64,000 nucleotides of DNA from Halovenus sp037080055 (GCF_037080055.1 NZ_JBAOJI010000011.1:9669-73668); one strand, 5' to 3'; counted from the stretch's first letter, positions 9,487-19,095 are shown. The notes: generated by a model not told the origin, from the letters alone. Made by a program: numbers and translations.

Positions 9487-10458
9487 ATGGAGTACACGAC
9501 ATTTGGGCCGACAGGAACGACAGTTAGCCGCCTGTGCTTAGGCTGTATGAGTTTCGGATCGACGGACTGGCGAGAGTGGGTTCTTGAAGAGGAGACAGCT
9601 ACCGAGATCATCGAGGAAGCAATCGATTTAGGAATCAACTTCTTCGACACCGCAAATATGTACTCGACGGGCGAATCTGAACGGATCCTCGGGAATGCTT
9701 TGGAAGGGCGTCGTGAGGAGAGCGTCGTCGCGACGAAGGTGTACTTCCAGATGCGCGACGGTGATCCGAACTCAGGTGGACTCTCGCGGAAGACAATCGA
9801 ACAAGAACTTGACGCTAGCCTCGACAGACTTGGGATGGACACTGTGGATCTTTACCAGATCCACCGCTGGGACGAGAACACGCCCATCGAAGAGACACTC
9901 CGGACACTCGACGATGCAGTCCGGCGAGGGAAGACTCGTTACATCGGTGCGAGTTCTATGTGGGGCCACCAGTTCGGGACCAGTTTACGTACGAGCGACG
10001 TGCAGGGGTACAGCCGCTTTGTCTCAATGCAACCGCACTACAACCTCTGTTACCGCGAACAGGAGCGGGAGTTACTACCACTCTGCGACCGGGAGAACAT
10101 AGCTGTGATGCCGTGGTCGCCGCTGGCCCGCGGATACTTGGCTCGTCCCCACGAGGAGTTCAAGAATAGCAGCCGTCCCGAAGCCGATCCCTGGGTCCTC
10201 GATAACCCCTATCATGTCGGCGGTGGGCAGAAGATCAACGAGCGAGTCCAGCAACTCGCGGCTGACGAGGGGGCCAACATGGCACAGATTGCGCTTGCTT
10301 GGCTGTTGCACAAGGATGTCGTCACGACGCCGATCATTGGAACGACGAGTGTCGAACACCTCCGGGAGGCCGTTGAGGCGCTCGACATCTCGTTATCTGA
10401 CAGCGATATTGATTACCTCGAAGAGCCGTACGAGCCGGTCGAACCCGCCCGGTGGTAA
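9487..10458 (+). CDS. Aldo/keto reductase
   Basis: A 323-residue NADPH-dependent oxidoreductase with a TIM-barrel fold. The catalytic tetrad is visible as FDTANMYSTGESE (Asp and Tyr), VVATKVY (Lys) and DLYQIHRWD (His). The ATG at 9487 (MEYTTFGPTG) is the family-typical start; an upstream in-frame ATG at 9439 would add 16 unrelated residues. It is divergent from the substrate-binding lipoprotein and followed, convergently, by a CoA ligase. It probably reduces or oxidises a small aldehyde or ketone in the pathway. Confidence 0.92.
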   Translation: MEYTTFGPTGTTVSRLCLGCMSFGSTDWREWVLEEETATEIIEEAIDLGINFFDTANMYSTGESERILGNALEGRREESVVATKVYFQMRDGDPNSGGLSRKTIEQELDASLDRLGMDTVDLYQIHRWDENTPIEETLRTLDDAVRRGKTRYIGASSMWGHQFGTSLRTSDVQGYSRFVSMQPHYNLCYREQERELLPLCDRENIAVMPWSPLARGYLARPHEEFKNSSRPEADPWVLDNPYHVGGGQKINERVQQLAADEGANMAQIALAWLLHKDVVTTPIIGTTSVEHLREAVEALDISLSDSDIDYLEEPYEPVEPARW

Positions 10459-10470
10459 CCCCGCAGCGTA

Positions 10471-12003
10471 CTATTCACCGTGGCGTTCGAAGACGGTTTG
10501 GCGCTCGATTTTCCCGGTGCCGCTTTTCGGAAGCGAGTCTACGAACGCGACTTCTTTTGGATGCTTAAATCGTGCGAGGCGGTCGGCGAGGAACTCGTCA
10601 AATTCAGCGTCTGAGATAGGATTACCATCTGTCGTTGCGATCACAGCCTTGACAATCTCACCCCACTTCTCGTCGTCGACGCCGATGACCACAACCTCGT
10701 CGACTTTGTCGTGGGAATACAGCGCTTCTTCGACCTCGGAGGGATAGACGTTCTCTCCGCCAGTGATGATCATGTTGTCCTTGCGGCCGTGGATGTGGTA
10801 GAACCCGTCCTCGTCGACCTCCGCAATATCGCCAGTGTGGAACCACCCATCCTCCTCGAAGTCTTCAGCGGTCTTCTCGGGAAGTTCTAGATAGCCGTCG
10901 GCGACAGTTGGTCCGCGGTGAAGAAGCTCGCCCGTCTCACCCGGCGGGCATTCCTCGCCATCTTCATCGACGACCTTCGCGTCCACGTGGGTGAACGTCT
11001 TACCGTTGCACTTTGGTGGCTTATCCATGGCATCCTCGGGCCGAAGGAACAGGGAGCCGTCGGTCGTCTCGGTCAGGCCGTATGCCGCGATACAGGGGAC
11101 GTCAATTTCTGCAAAGGCCTCCTTGAGTTCGGTTGGGACTGGTTCGCCGCCGCCGACGACCAACTCCAGCGAATCAAGGTCGTACTCCTGCCAGTCTTCG
11201 ACGCTTATCATCGAGTTGAGCATTGTCGGGACAGCGAAGGTTTTGGTCACGTCGTAGTCAGCCATGATTTCCCAGGTCTCGGCGGGCTCGAACTCCTGCT
11301 GGAGGATCACCGTTCCGCCCGCGTGGATCAGAGGGAGCGTGAAGATGTTAAGCCCGCCGACGTGGAAGAGAGGAGCGGAGGTCACAGTCACATCGTCACT
11401 GTCGAGTTCGGTGTCGACGATGTAGCTCACCGACGAGAAAAACAGGTTCTTGTGGGAGAGGGGCACACCTTTCGGTCGTCCAGTCGAGCCGCTCGTGTAC
11501 AACAGTACGGCCGGGTCTTCGAACCCATCGACTACCTCGATTGTATCGGGGTCGCGCTCGTAGAACGAGCTCCAGTCGTCGGCCGCCACTCGTTCGTCAC
11601 CGTTGGGCTCGCCGATACGAACAGCTGGGACATCGTCGAGTTGCAGACCTGCGGCAGTATCCTCGAAGACGCCCTCATAGACGAACAGTTCAGGATCGGC
11701 GTCGTCGTTCAGATACGCGAGTTCGTCGGGCGACAACCGGTAGTTGAATGGCGCGAGGATCGCACCGAGTTTGCACGTCGCAAAGAATAGCTCGAAGAAC
11801 TCCGCAGAGTTTCGAAACAGTCCACTGATTCGGTCGCCTTTGCTAATACCTCGGGCTTCAAGCTCTGCCGCGATGCTGTTCGACCGTCGTTCGAGTTCGC
11901 CGTACGTGTGTTCCTCGCGCGTGGTCTGTTCGACGATGGCAACGTCGTCGGGTTGGTAGTACGATTTCTTGCGGACAATGTAGCCGAAGTTTGATTGTCG
12001 CAT
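10471..12003 (-). CDS. AMP-forming long-chain-type acyl-CoA synthetase
   Basis: A 510-residue ligase of the ANL superfamily. It has the P-loop LLYTSGSTGRPKG, the A5 motif AAYGLTETTDG, the DGWFHTGDIAEVDEDG motif and the catalytic-lysine end SLPKSGTGKIERQT. The N-terminus MRQSNFGYIVRKKSYYQPDD at 12003 is the natural start, and further upstream the open frame is not coding in character. It is one of four such ligases in this window. It is followed 12 bases later by the convergent aldo/keto reductase end. The acid substrate is unknown. Confidence 0.9.
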   Translation of the reverse strand: MRQSNFGYIVRKKSYYQPDDVAIVEQTTREEHTYGELERRSNSIAAELEARGISKGDRISGLFRNSAEFFELFFATCKLGAILAPFNYRLSPDELAYLNDDADPELFVYEGVFEDTAAGLQLDDVPAVRIGEPNGDERVAADDWSSFYERDPDTIEVVDGFEDPAVLLYTSGSTGRPKGVPLSHKNLFFSSVSYIVDTELDSDDVTVTSAPLFHVGGLNIFTLPLIHAGGTVILQQEFEPAETWEIMADYDVTKTFAVPTMLNSMISVEDWQEYDLDSLELVVGGGEPVPTELKEAFAEIDVPCIAAYGLTETTDGSLFLRPEDAMDKPPKCNGKTFTHVDAKVVDEDGEECPPGETGELLHRGPTVADGYLELPEKTAEDFEEDGWFHTGDIAEVDEDGFYHIHGRKDNMIITGGENVYPSEVEEALYSHDKVDEVVVIGVDDEKWGEIVKAVIATTDGNPISDAEFDEFLADRLARFKHPKEVAFVDSLPKSGTGKIERQTVFERHGE

Positions 12004-12052
12004 ATCAGAATTCTGTGTGTGTCCAACGCTTATTGTTTTTGTACGATTTTTG

Positions 12053-12517
12053 TCATTCCTGGTCGCGTAACGCCTCCAGCCGATAGTTCGTCTCGTAAGC
12101 GTGGGGGTACTCGGCAAGGAATACGAACAGGCCGTCGAAATCGCGTGGGTGATAGAGGTACTCGGTGAACTCGCCGGCCGTGATCTCCCCGACGGGTTCG
12201 ACGCCGTCGGCCGCCAAGTCCGCTCGTGCTGCATCGATATCGGCCACCTGAAGCGCCAGCGCGTACAGTCCAGTGCCATGGTCGGCGACGAACTGTCCCA
12301 CTGCGTCGGCACCGTCGGCCGAGTCCGACGAGACAATATCGATACCGATCCCGCTGTCGTCGATGACGCTCTGGAGGTCGTGGCTGCCGGCCGAAGTCTC
12401 GGTCGTCAGAGAGAGTAACTCACCAAAACCGATGTCGAGACGCTCCGAGAGCGTTCCAGAGGTACGGTCGAGGTCGTCAGTGGCGATCACGATTCTGTCG
12501 ATGTCAACTACGTGCAT
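12053..12517 (-). CDS. VOC (glyoxalase/dioxygenase fold) family protein
   Basis: A 154-residue protein beginning VDIDRIVIATDDLDRT, the first beta-alpha-beta element of the vicinal oxygen chelate fold. A second half follows (GLYALALQVADIDAARADLA). The metal-ligand pattern is only partly visible, with His and Glu candidates near the C-terminus (EYLYHPRDFDGLFVFLAEY). Members include methylmalonyl-CoA epimerases, dioxygenases and lyases; none can be chosen here. It lies upstream of a CoA ligase on the same strand, about 50 bases away, and could be co-transcribed. Confidence 0.8.
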   Translation of the reverse strand: MHVVDIDRIVIATDDLDRTSGTLSERLDIGFGELLSLTTETSAGSHDLQSVIDDSGIGIDIVSSDSADGADAVGQFVADHGTGLYALALQVADIDAARADLAADGVEPVGEITAGEFTEYLYHPRDFDGLFVFLAEYPHAYETNYRLEALRDQE

Positions 12518-12598
12518 CGTACCAGTGGTGTCGGAGGGAGGCTACTTGAAACTGTGTCCGTGACGGCAACGAGAAAAGAGGGGTGTCGTGGCGGCGTT

Positions 12599-13408
12599 TT
12601 ACGCGACTCCGTTGCGGTCGAGGAAATCCAGACTGGTCTCCGCAAGTCCTTGTGGGTCCTCGAACATCGGGTAGTGCCCCATCTCTTCACCGACGATGAA
12701 CTCTCCGTATTCGTCGGGAACACTGGCTATCGTGGCCTCCATTATCTCGTCGGGGACGTAGAAGTCCGACTCGCCTTTGAATAGCATGAACGGGCAGGAG
12801 ATATTACCCAGTTCGTCCCGGACGTCGTGGTTAACCCAGGACTGAAGATCACCGGTAGCAATCTCCTGGGGCGCGTACCGGTGCATCCACCGCGTCTCTT
12901 CGACTTTCGCCTCGGATACTGGGCGGTGCATAGATTGTTCGGCTGCCCGTTCCATTATGTCTCGCCAACCCGGGCAAGCGTGTGGGTGTTCGTACACGTT
13001 CACGTCGGGGAACGTCGGGGTGTGTGCCGCCCCTTCGAGTGCGAGAGCTGCTCGCATGTCCTCAGAATAGTGACAGGCCATATCGGTGACCATATTACCG
13101 CCGATGGAACAACCCATGACGATGGGAGCTTCGTCACAGATATCCTGGATAATCTCCCATGTATACGCCGAATACTCGCGCATCTGTCGGAACGGTTCCC
13201 AGTCAACCGGATAAGATTTCCCATGCCCCGGGAGGTCGACGGCGATGGCCCGGTAGCCCGCGTCGGCGATTAGCGGCAGGAACTCGTAGTACTCGATAGA
13301 ACAGGCACCGGCAGTGTGGATACAGAAGAACGGTAGGCCCTCACCCATCTCCTCGTAGTATATCCGCGTCCCGTCGACATCCGTGTAGTGTCCAGTAGGA
13401 TCTGTCAT
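12599..13408 (-). CDS. Alpha/beta hydrolase paired with an SCP2-like protein (module A)
   Basis: A 269-residue alpha/beta-hydrolase. The nucleophile elbow is MGCSIGGN (Ser), the oxyanion region is CIHTAGACS, and the catalytic His lies in GEEMGHYPMFEDP near the C-terminus. An acid in KGESDFYVP is the likely third triad member. Its start overlaps the stop of the SCP2-like gene by four bases, so the two are translationally linked. The N-terminus (TGHYTDVDGTRIYYEE) and the elbow closely match the hydrolase at 31040, which also follows an SCP2-like gene. It probably hydrolyses a C-C, ester or thioester bond. Confidence 0.85.
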   Translation of the reverse strand: MTDPTGHYTDVDGTRIYYEEMGEGLPFFCIHTAGACSIEYYEFLPLIADAGYRAIAVDLPGHGKSYPVDWEPFRQMREYSAYTWEIIQDICDEAPIVMGCSIGGNMVTDMACHYSEDMRAALALEGAAHTPTFPDVNVYEHPHACPGWRDIMERAAEQSMHRPVSEAKVEETRWMHRYAPQEIATGDLQSWVNHDVRDELGNISCPFMLFKGESDFYVPDEIMEATIASVPDEYGEFIVGEEMGHYPMFEDPQGLAETSLDFLDRNGVA

Positions 13409-13824
13409 GCGTCCCCCTCGACTTTCAGATTCTCACCCATCAGTTCTGCCATCCGAACGATGGCTTCGTGCATTCTGTTCGCTTCAAGCAGATTCCCATC
13501 AATAGTTATCTTACCCTGGCTGTAGGCTTTCCAGAACGGCATTTCTGCGTCGTTGACCGCTTGCCAAGCCTCCACGGAACCCGACAGGATGACATCGTAT
13601 CCTAGTGGGTTCGACATTGGTTCATACTTCATCGTATCGATGATCTCTCCGCCGTACAGTTTGAGCCAGTATCGTTCGTCGTCAACCTCAAGCACTACGT
13701 TGACATCTGACCACTCGGCGGCTCGATTGAACTGGGCGTCGTCGTTGCATTTCTCCTGTAATTTGTCGATCCAGTCTTTTGATGGTATGTGCATACCGAT
13801 ACCAACTTTCTTTTGAGAGTACAT
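13405..13824 (-). CDS. SCP2-like (sterol-carrier fold) small protein, module A
   Basis: A 139-residue protein whose second half resembles the SCP2 lipid-binding fold: LKLYGGEIID, then DVILSGSVEAWQAV and SQGKITIDGNLLEANRM. Such domains bind acyl chains or hydrophobic CoA esters. The first ten residues may be absent, since an internal ATG at 13794 (MHIPSKDW) sits better relative to the TATA-like TTTATAA near 13840. It overlaps the hydrolase gene downstream. A diverged relative (30614) also precedes a hydrolase, which suggests the pair works as a unit, perhaps presenting a hydrophobic intermediate to the hydrolase (inference). Confidence 0.75.
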   Translation of the reverse strand: MYSQKKVGIGMHIPSKDWIDKLQEKCNDDAQFNRAAEWSDVNVVLEVDDERYWLKLYGGEIIDTMKYEPMSNPLGYDVILSGSVEAWQAVNDAEMPFWKAYSQGKITIDGNLLEANRMHEAIVRMAELMGENLKVEGDA

Positions 13825-13985
13825 AATTATAATGCATTATAAATTTACATAATGAAGGTCTGTTTACAATAGGGCACCCAGTAACACGTCATGAAACCCA
13901 ACTATGACGCGGTGTCTATCGTCGTCAGTACATGTCACCGTGACACTGACGCCGACGCTACTGTTTTAATCCCCCGGTCTGAATA

Positions 13986-15734
13986 ATGTGGCAAGCAATG
14001 GTACAGGCAGTTCGGATGCCAATGATGGGTAATACGATGGAAACAGGCCTCCTCGTCGAGTGGCACGTCGACAAAGAGGACGAAGTAACGGATGGGACGG
14101 TTCTCGCAGAGGTTGAATCCGAGAAAGCGTCTGCGGAAATCACCGCCAATCAGGACGGAACGCTCGCGAGGGTTGACGTTGAGGCTGGGGAGTCAGTGCC
14201 GCCGGGGACGGTCCTCGGGGTCGTGCTTGGGCCCGACGAGAGCATAGCGGATGCACCCGAGCCACGCAGTCGTATTTCAGACGACGCGGACGACGGTGAC
14301 GGGAGTGATGTACCTAATTCAGAAGCGGAACCTGAAGAGCCAGCAGCCGAGGAGTCGTCGGGAGATCGCGATGAGCGTGAGCGCGCGGCCCCAGGCGCAC
14401 GCAAGTTGGCTGCGGAACACGACCTCGACCTCGCAGCGATCGACGGCAACGGTCCTGAGGGAGCTGTTCTTCGGAGTGATGTAGAAGCAGTCCTCGATCA
14501 GGGAGAATCAGAGCCAGAGGCGACCGAAACGGCTACTACGGGGCCGGACTTTACGAGTCCAAGCACGCGGCGACTGGCGAGAGAACTCGGTGTCTCCCTC
14601 GACGACGTCGAGGGACAGGGAATCGGTGGGCGAATCACTGAATCCGACGTTCGCGCCGCAGCAGGACGGGCGGACCAGCAGTCGGCCGCGGAACCCCCCT
14701 CATCGAGTACCACCGTGGATACTCATCCATCGGATGTCACAATCACCGAGGAACAGCCCCTTTCGGGAATGCGCAAGACTATCGCCGACCGGATGTCACA
14801 GTCCGCACGGCAAGCGCCCCACGTCACGCTCAACCGCGAAATTGGCGTCGAACGGGCATTCGAAGCGGCTGAGGACCTAACGACTCAGTGGGATGTGAAT
14901 ATTGGATTCACAGATCTTCTAGTCGGAGCTTCGGTCCGTGCCCTCGCAGCGCACCCCGATTTCAACGCTTGGTTCGAGGACGAGACGGTCAGGAACATTG
15001 CCGAGCGAAATGTCGCGGTGGCCGTAGACACAGACCGAGGCTTGCTGACGCCGGTGATTCGGTCCGCCGGGGAGCGATCTCTGACAGAAATCGCTGTCGA
15101 GCGACGCCGTCTAACCGACGATGTCTTGGACGGAAAGCATACCATGGACGACTTGCAAGGAGGAACATTCACGATTACCAACCTCGGGATGTTCGGCGTG
15201 GACTCGTTTGATCCGATCATCAACCCGCCCCAAATTGCCATCCTTGGCGTCGGTCGAGTCCGTGAGGATGGCGACGAGCGTACCTGTACGCTCTCGTTGT
15301 CGTTCGACCACCGCGTGGTAGATGGTGCCGCTGCTGCTCAGTTCCTGGATACGATTACTGAGGGGATCGAGTCGCCGTCACTCGTCGTCGCAGACCGAGC
15401 AGACGCTCGGACGAAGATCGACGCAGCGAAAGCCGAACACGACGCCAGCGGGGACGACATTACGGAACCCGCGAGCGAGCTGGGAGAAGACGACGTTGCT
15501 GAAATCATCTCCCGTGATGTCCAAGCGCACGCGAACGAGATAGCTTCGAGCCATGACTGGCCCGTTCCAGAATTCGAGGTGACGCTTAATGACGGCGGGC
15601 CCTCGGTTGTGATCGGGTCACCGAACGGGGCAACACTGGCAACGACGAAGCGACTCGTATATGCCGCATGCCGAGAATCGGAATACGCGGATACGATCGC
15701 CGGCCTCAACGATCCGGAAATCACCGGTCTGTGA
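13986..15734 (+). CDS. Dihydrolipoamide acyltransferase (E2) with two subunit-binding domains and a C-terminal extension
   Basis: A 582-residue E2 core of a 2-oxoacid or acetoin dehydrogenase complex. Residues 1-82 form a lipoyl domain with the lipoylated Lys47 in ESEKAS. An acidic linker follows. Residues 134-170 (APGARKLAAEHDLDLAAIDG and on) and 191-226 (SPSTRRLARELGVSLDDVEG and on) look like two tandem peripheral subunit-binding domains, where one is usual. The catalytic domain, about 255-468, ends with FDHRVVDGAAAAQF (His442 and Asp446). About 112 residues follow that are not part of a standard E2. ATGs at 13986 and 13998 are both possible starts. Its E1 genes are 3.4 kb downstream. Confidence 0.92.
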   Translation: MWQAMVQAVRMPMMGNTMETGLLVEWHVDKEDEVTDGTVLAEVESEKASAEITANQDGTLARVDVEAGESVPPGTVLGVVLGPDESIADAPEPRSRISDDADDGDGSDVPNSEAEPEEPAAEESSGDRDERERAAPGARKLAAEHDLDLAAIDGNGPEGAVLRSDVEAVLDQGESEPEATETATTGPDFTSPSTRRLARELGVSLDDVEGQGIGGRITESDVRAAAGRADQQSAAEPPSSSTTVDTHPSDVTITEEQPLSGMRKTIADRMSQSARQAPHVTLNREIGVERAFEAAEDLTTQWDVNIGFTDLLVGASVRALAAHPDFNAWFEDETVRNIAERNVAVAVDTDRGLLTPVIRSAGERSLTEIAVERRRLTDDVLDGKHTMDDLQGGTFTITNLGMFGVDSFDPIINPPQIAILGVGRVREDGDERTCTLSLSFDHRVVDGAAAAQFLDTITEGIESPSLVVADRADARTKIDAAKAEHDASGDDITEPASELGEDDVAEIISRDVQAHANEIASSHDWPVPEFEVTLNDGGPSVVIGSPNGATLATTKRLVYAACRESEYADTIAGLNDPEITGL

Positions 15735-15803
15735 GAAGCACCCCGTATTTTATGACTGTTTCCTGGCAAAAATACTAATACACACGAGTAGAAGTAATAT
15801 GTG

Positions 15804-16967
15804 ATGGATTTCGCTCTCTCCCAAGAGCAACAGATGATGCAAAGCTTGGCCGAAGACATTAGTTCGGACTACCCGCTCGACTATTGGCGTCAGAAAGACG
15901 ATGCGGAGGAGTTCCCTCACGAGTTCTGGGACGAACTCGCAGATGCCGGGTTCACGGGTCTGACCGTACCAGAAGAGTATGGCGGTGAGGGACTCGGTAT
16001 GACCGAGATCGTCGCGACCGGGTTGGCCCTTGGACGAAACGGCGGGGGCGTCAGCGGACCAAACCTACTCACGCTCGGCCCAGTGTTCGGCGGCATTTCG
16101 CTTAACGAACACGCCAACGAAGAACAGAAGCAGCGATGGCTTCCCGAGATTGCCGATGGTGCAATCGTCTCGCTCGGCCTGACCGAACCGGACGCCGGAC
16201 TTGACACAGCTGGTATCAAAACGACTGCCGAGGAGGATGGGGACGAGTATGTCCTGAATGGGACGAAGATTTGGACAACGGGCGCACACGTCTCGGACTA
16301 CATCGTTACCCTCGCACGGACATCGCCGATGGAAGACGGCTCGCGCCACAGCGGCATCTCGCTGTTCGTCGTCCCGTCTGATGCCGACGGCATCACTGTC
16401 AACAAAATCGACAAACTCAGTATGCGATGTCTCGGTTCCTGTGAGGTGGTCTTCGATGGTGTCCGGGTGTCCGAAGAGAACCTGCTCGGCGAGGAGGATA
16501 AAGGATTTTACCACCTGCTGGGCACGCTCAATACTGAGCGGATTATTTGGGCAGCAATCCCGCTTTCGGCTGGGGAACTCGCGCTGGACCTTGCAGTCGA
16601 TTATGCGAAGGAACGAGAGGCATTTGAGCGCCCGATTGGAAAGAATCAGGGTGTCCAGTTCCCGCTTGCAGAATCAAAGATGGAACTGGAAACGGCAAAG
16701 CTCATGATTTATAAGGCCGCTTCGTTGTACGACAAAGGAGAGGACTGCTCGATGGAGGCCAACGCTGCGAAGTTCATGGGTGCCCGGGCCGGATTCAATG
16801 CGTGTGACCAAGCGATCCAAACCCACGGCGGCATGGGATTCGCCGATGAGTACCACGTTGAGCGACTCTATCGGGACGTTCGCCTAGCACGTGTCGCACC
16901 AGTGAGTGACGAATTAGTCAAATCATTCGTCGGTACGGAAGTCCTCAACCTTCCACGATCGTACTGA
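15804..16967 (+). CDS. Acyl-CoA dehydrogenase
   Basis: A 387-residue FAD enzyme that would form the 2,3-double bond of an acyl-CoA. The family signature GLTEPDAGLDTAGIKT, the WTTGAH segment and the C-terminal QTHGGMGFADEYHVERLYRD are clear. Where many family members carry the catalytic base in a YEG motif, this protein reads RVAPVSDE, with Pro at that place, so the base must be elsewhere if the enzyme is active. It shares this feature and the ending LPRSY with its paralogue at 26333. ATG at 15804 is preferred to GTG at 15801. Confidence 0.92.
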   Translation: MDFALSQEQQMMQSLAEDISSDYPLDYWRQKDDAEEFPHEFWDELADAGFTGLTVPEEYGGEGLGMTEIVATGLALGRNGGGVSGPNLLTLGPVFGGISLNEHANEEQKQRWLPEIADGAIVSLGLTEPDAGLDTAGIKTTAEEDGDEYVLNGTKIWTTGAHVSDYIVTLARTSPMEDGSRHSGISLFVVPSDADGITVNKIDKLSMRCLGSCEVVFDGVRVSEENLLGEEDKGFYHLLGTLNTERIIWAAIPLSAGELALDLAVDYAKEREAFERPIGKNQGVQFPLAESKMELETAKLMIYKAASLYDKGEDCSMEANAAKFMGARAGFNACDQAIQTHGGMGFADEYHVERLYRDVRLARVAPVSDELVKSFVGTEVLNLPRSY

Positions 16968-17118
16968 GGGTTGTTGGTCAAGCAGAGTTGTCAAGGATTG
17001 CCCCTCATCGGTTAGTCACGCTAGCTTTCGGTTTCCTCGCCGGCCTATTCTCCGAAACAACGGACATTCAGTCGGAGACTGGGGAAAACATAATGGTGGT
17101 GGGTCGAAAGGTGGAAAT

Positions 17119-18129
17119 ATGCGCGCAGCAGCATTTACGGCCCTTGGTGGCCCGTCGGGTGTCGAAGTAATCAATCTAGAATCGCCGACTGCGGACGCTG
17201 GGCAGGTGGTTATCGATGTCGAAGGTGCATCGGTAAACAGACACGACCTTCTATACCTCGAAGGCGACTTCAGGTTGCAGGAAGACCACCTACCGTTCGT
17301 CTCCGGCGTCGACGTCGCGGGCACAGTCCGGGAAACTGCAGACGATGTCAATGGTTTCCAGCCGGGTGACCCAGTAGTGTTGAACCCCATGTTGACCTGC
17401 GGGTCGTGTCGGTTCTGTCGTGATGGGCCTGAGAACCTCTGTCAGGAGTACAGTCTCTTTCACGGTGGCTTCGCCGAACAGGCAGTCGTCGACGCTGATC
17501 GATTGATCCCCGTGTCTGATGCGGTAGATCTGATAGCTGCAGCTGCCTTACCGGTGGCGTACATGACCGCCTGGCACATGTTCCGTCGCGCGGAGGTCGA
17601 CGCAGGCGACACCGTACTGATTCCTGGCGCAACGGGCGGTGTCGGCGTCGCGGCTACACAACTCGCAGACGCAATGGGCGTCCGATCAATTTGTACTTCG
17701 TCGTCGGCCACAAAACTGGAACAACTCCCAGCGTTTGGTGCCGACCGACTAATCCAAGCGGCAGATACGACAGAGCTAGGTGAGAAATTGGACGATATAG
17801 TACCCGTTGACGCAGTGATTAATCACTTGAGTGGGGAGTTTACGGGAGTGTGTATGTCCGCACTTGATCGGGGCGGTCGAATGGTGATTTGTGGTCGGAC
17901 GGCTGGACAGTTCTCCGAGATTGATACCCAAGAACTGTTTCTCGAACACAAGCGAGTGATCGGGAGTACGATGGGTACTCAGGCCGACCTCGAACGAGTC
18001 GTCGGGTTATACGAAGACGGGACCATCGAGCCGCCGGTTCACGAAACATACGGGCTGGATCGGGCCGGGCAAGCGTTCGCCGACATGCGAAACCGAGACG
18101 TCATCGGGAATCTCGTCATTACACCTTGA
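17119..18129 (+). CDS. Medium-chain dehydrogenase/quinone oxidoreductase-like protein
   Basis: A 336-residue MDR protein. The structural-zinc lobe is intact (LTCGSCRFCRDGPENLC), and the NAD(P)-binding segment reads LIPGATGGVGVAATQLA. The catalytic-zinc ligands are not: the usual GxCHTD site reads SVNRHDL and the GHE site reads SGVDVAG. It is therefore likely a zinc-independent quinone- or enoyl-reductase-like enzyme, or one using another mechanism. It lies between the acyl-CoA dehydrogenase and the enoyl-CoA hydratase, all on the plus strand with gaps of about 125-150 bases. Confidence 0.88.
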   Translation: MRAAAFTALGGPSGVEVINLESPTADAGQVVIDVEGASVNRHDLLYLEGDFRLQEDHLPFVSGVDVAGTVRETADDVNGFQPGDPVVLNPMLTCGSCRFCRDGPENLCQEYSLFHGGFAEQAVVDADRLIPVSDAVDLIAAAALPVAYMTAWHMFRRAEVDAGDTVLIPGATGGVGVAATQLADAMGVRSICTSSSATKLEQLPAFGADRLIQAADTTELGEKLDDIVPVDAVINHLSGEFTGVCMSALDRGGRMVICGRTAGQFSEIDTQELFLEHKRVIGSTMGTQADLERVVGLYEDGTIEPPVHETYGLDRAGQAFADMRNRDVIGNLVITP

Positions 18130-18255
18130 CCCGTCCGGACTGATGGAATATCGACCGGCGTGTTGGCAGCGGGATGCCTTTGTCACACATCATACAAGAA
18201 CAAATAAACGCAGTGTGGACAACTATTATGAGAACACCCCTCGAAGACTCGAAAG

Positions 18256-19035
18256 ATGGCAGGAGAGTACCAGACAGTCGAGGTTGAACGAGACGAATCG
18301 ATTGGAACAGTTCGCGTAGCGCGGCCAGAGGCGATGAATGCGGTCAACGCCCAAGTGTTGGTCGAACTCGCTGACGCAATTGAGACACTGTCACCTGAAG
18401 TTCAAACAGTGGTCCTGACGGGCGAAGGTGACGATGCCTTTATCGGTGGTGGAGATATCAAAGAGTTCCAAGACCAGTCGGGCATCTGGTTTCGTAGCGA
18501 GTTCCGTGAGGCGATGAGCGACCTAGAAGAGGCGATTGAGGGAAGCCGTGTCCCGGTGATAGCCGCCGTCAACGGGGCGGCTCTTGGCGGCGGCACCGAG
18601 ATCGCGCTCATGTGTGATCTCATTGTCGCAACTGAAAGCGCTATATTCGGCCTGCCGGAGATTGGTCTCGGAATTATTCCAGGTGCAGGTGGGACGCAGC
18701 GTCTCGCGCACCTTGTGGGCTATTTGAAGGCCAAGGAGTTGATACTGACCGGGAAGCACATTTCGGCGAGCGAAGCCGTTGAAATCGGACTCGCCAACGA
18801 GGTTGTCGATGACGATGAGTTCGACACACATATCGACGAGTTAGCGACTGAACTTGCTGACGGGCCACCGGTTGCTCAGTGGTTCGCCAAGAAGTCCATT
18901 AATGAGACCAGAGCTCAGCTGGAGTCTGGATTGGAGCTAGAGGCGGCATTGGCTGGGCTGCTATTCGAGACCGAGGACAAAGAAGAAGGACTGAGCGCGT
19001 TTGTCGAGAAACGCGACCCTTCGTTCGGCAAATAG
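18256..19035 (+). CDS. Enoyl-CoA hydratase/isomerase (crotonase fold)
   Basis: A 259-residue crotonase-family protein. The oxyanion hole segments are EGDDAFIGGGDIKEF and NGAALGGGTEIALMCD. Both catalytic glutamates of true hydratases are present, in GGGTEIAL and in GLPEIGLGIIPGAGGTQRL. It should add water to a 2-enoyl-CoA, the step after the acyl-CoA dehydrogenase upstream. The gap to the next gene, E1 alpha, is about 60 bases, so they may share transcripts. Confidence 0.92.
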   Translation: MAGEYQTVEVERDESIGTVRVARPEAMNAVNAQVLVELADAIETLSPEVQTVVLTGEGDDAFIGGGDIKEFQDQSGIWFRSEFREAMSDLEEAIEGSRVPVIAAVNGAALGGGTEIALMCDLIVATESAIFGLPEIGLGIIPGAGGTQRLAHLVGYLKAKELILTGKHISASEAVEIGLANEVVDDDEFDTHIDELATELADGPPVAQWFAKKSINETRAQLESGLELEAALAGLLFETEDKEEGLSAFVEKRDPSFGK

Positions 19036-19095
19036 CATGACAATCCGCTGACGCCGGCACATAGTTTTTTGTGTCCCGGTTCACGATATCAGTTC

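Noticed and set aside
10918..11790. 290-codon plus-strand open frame
   Set aside because: It is antisense to the CoA ligase on the minus strand, which carries all ANL-superfamily motifs.
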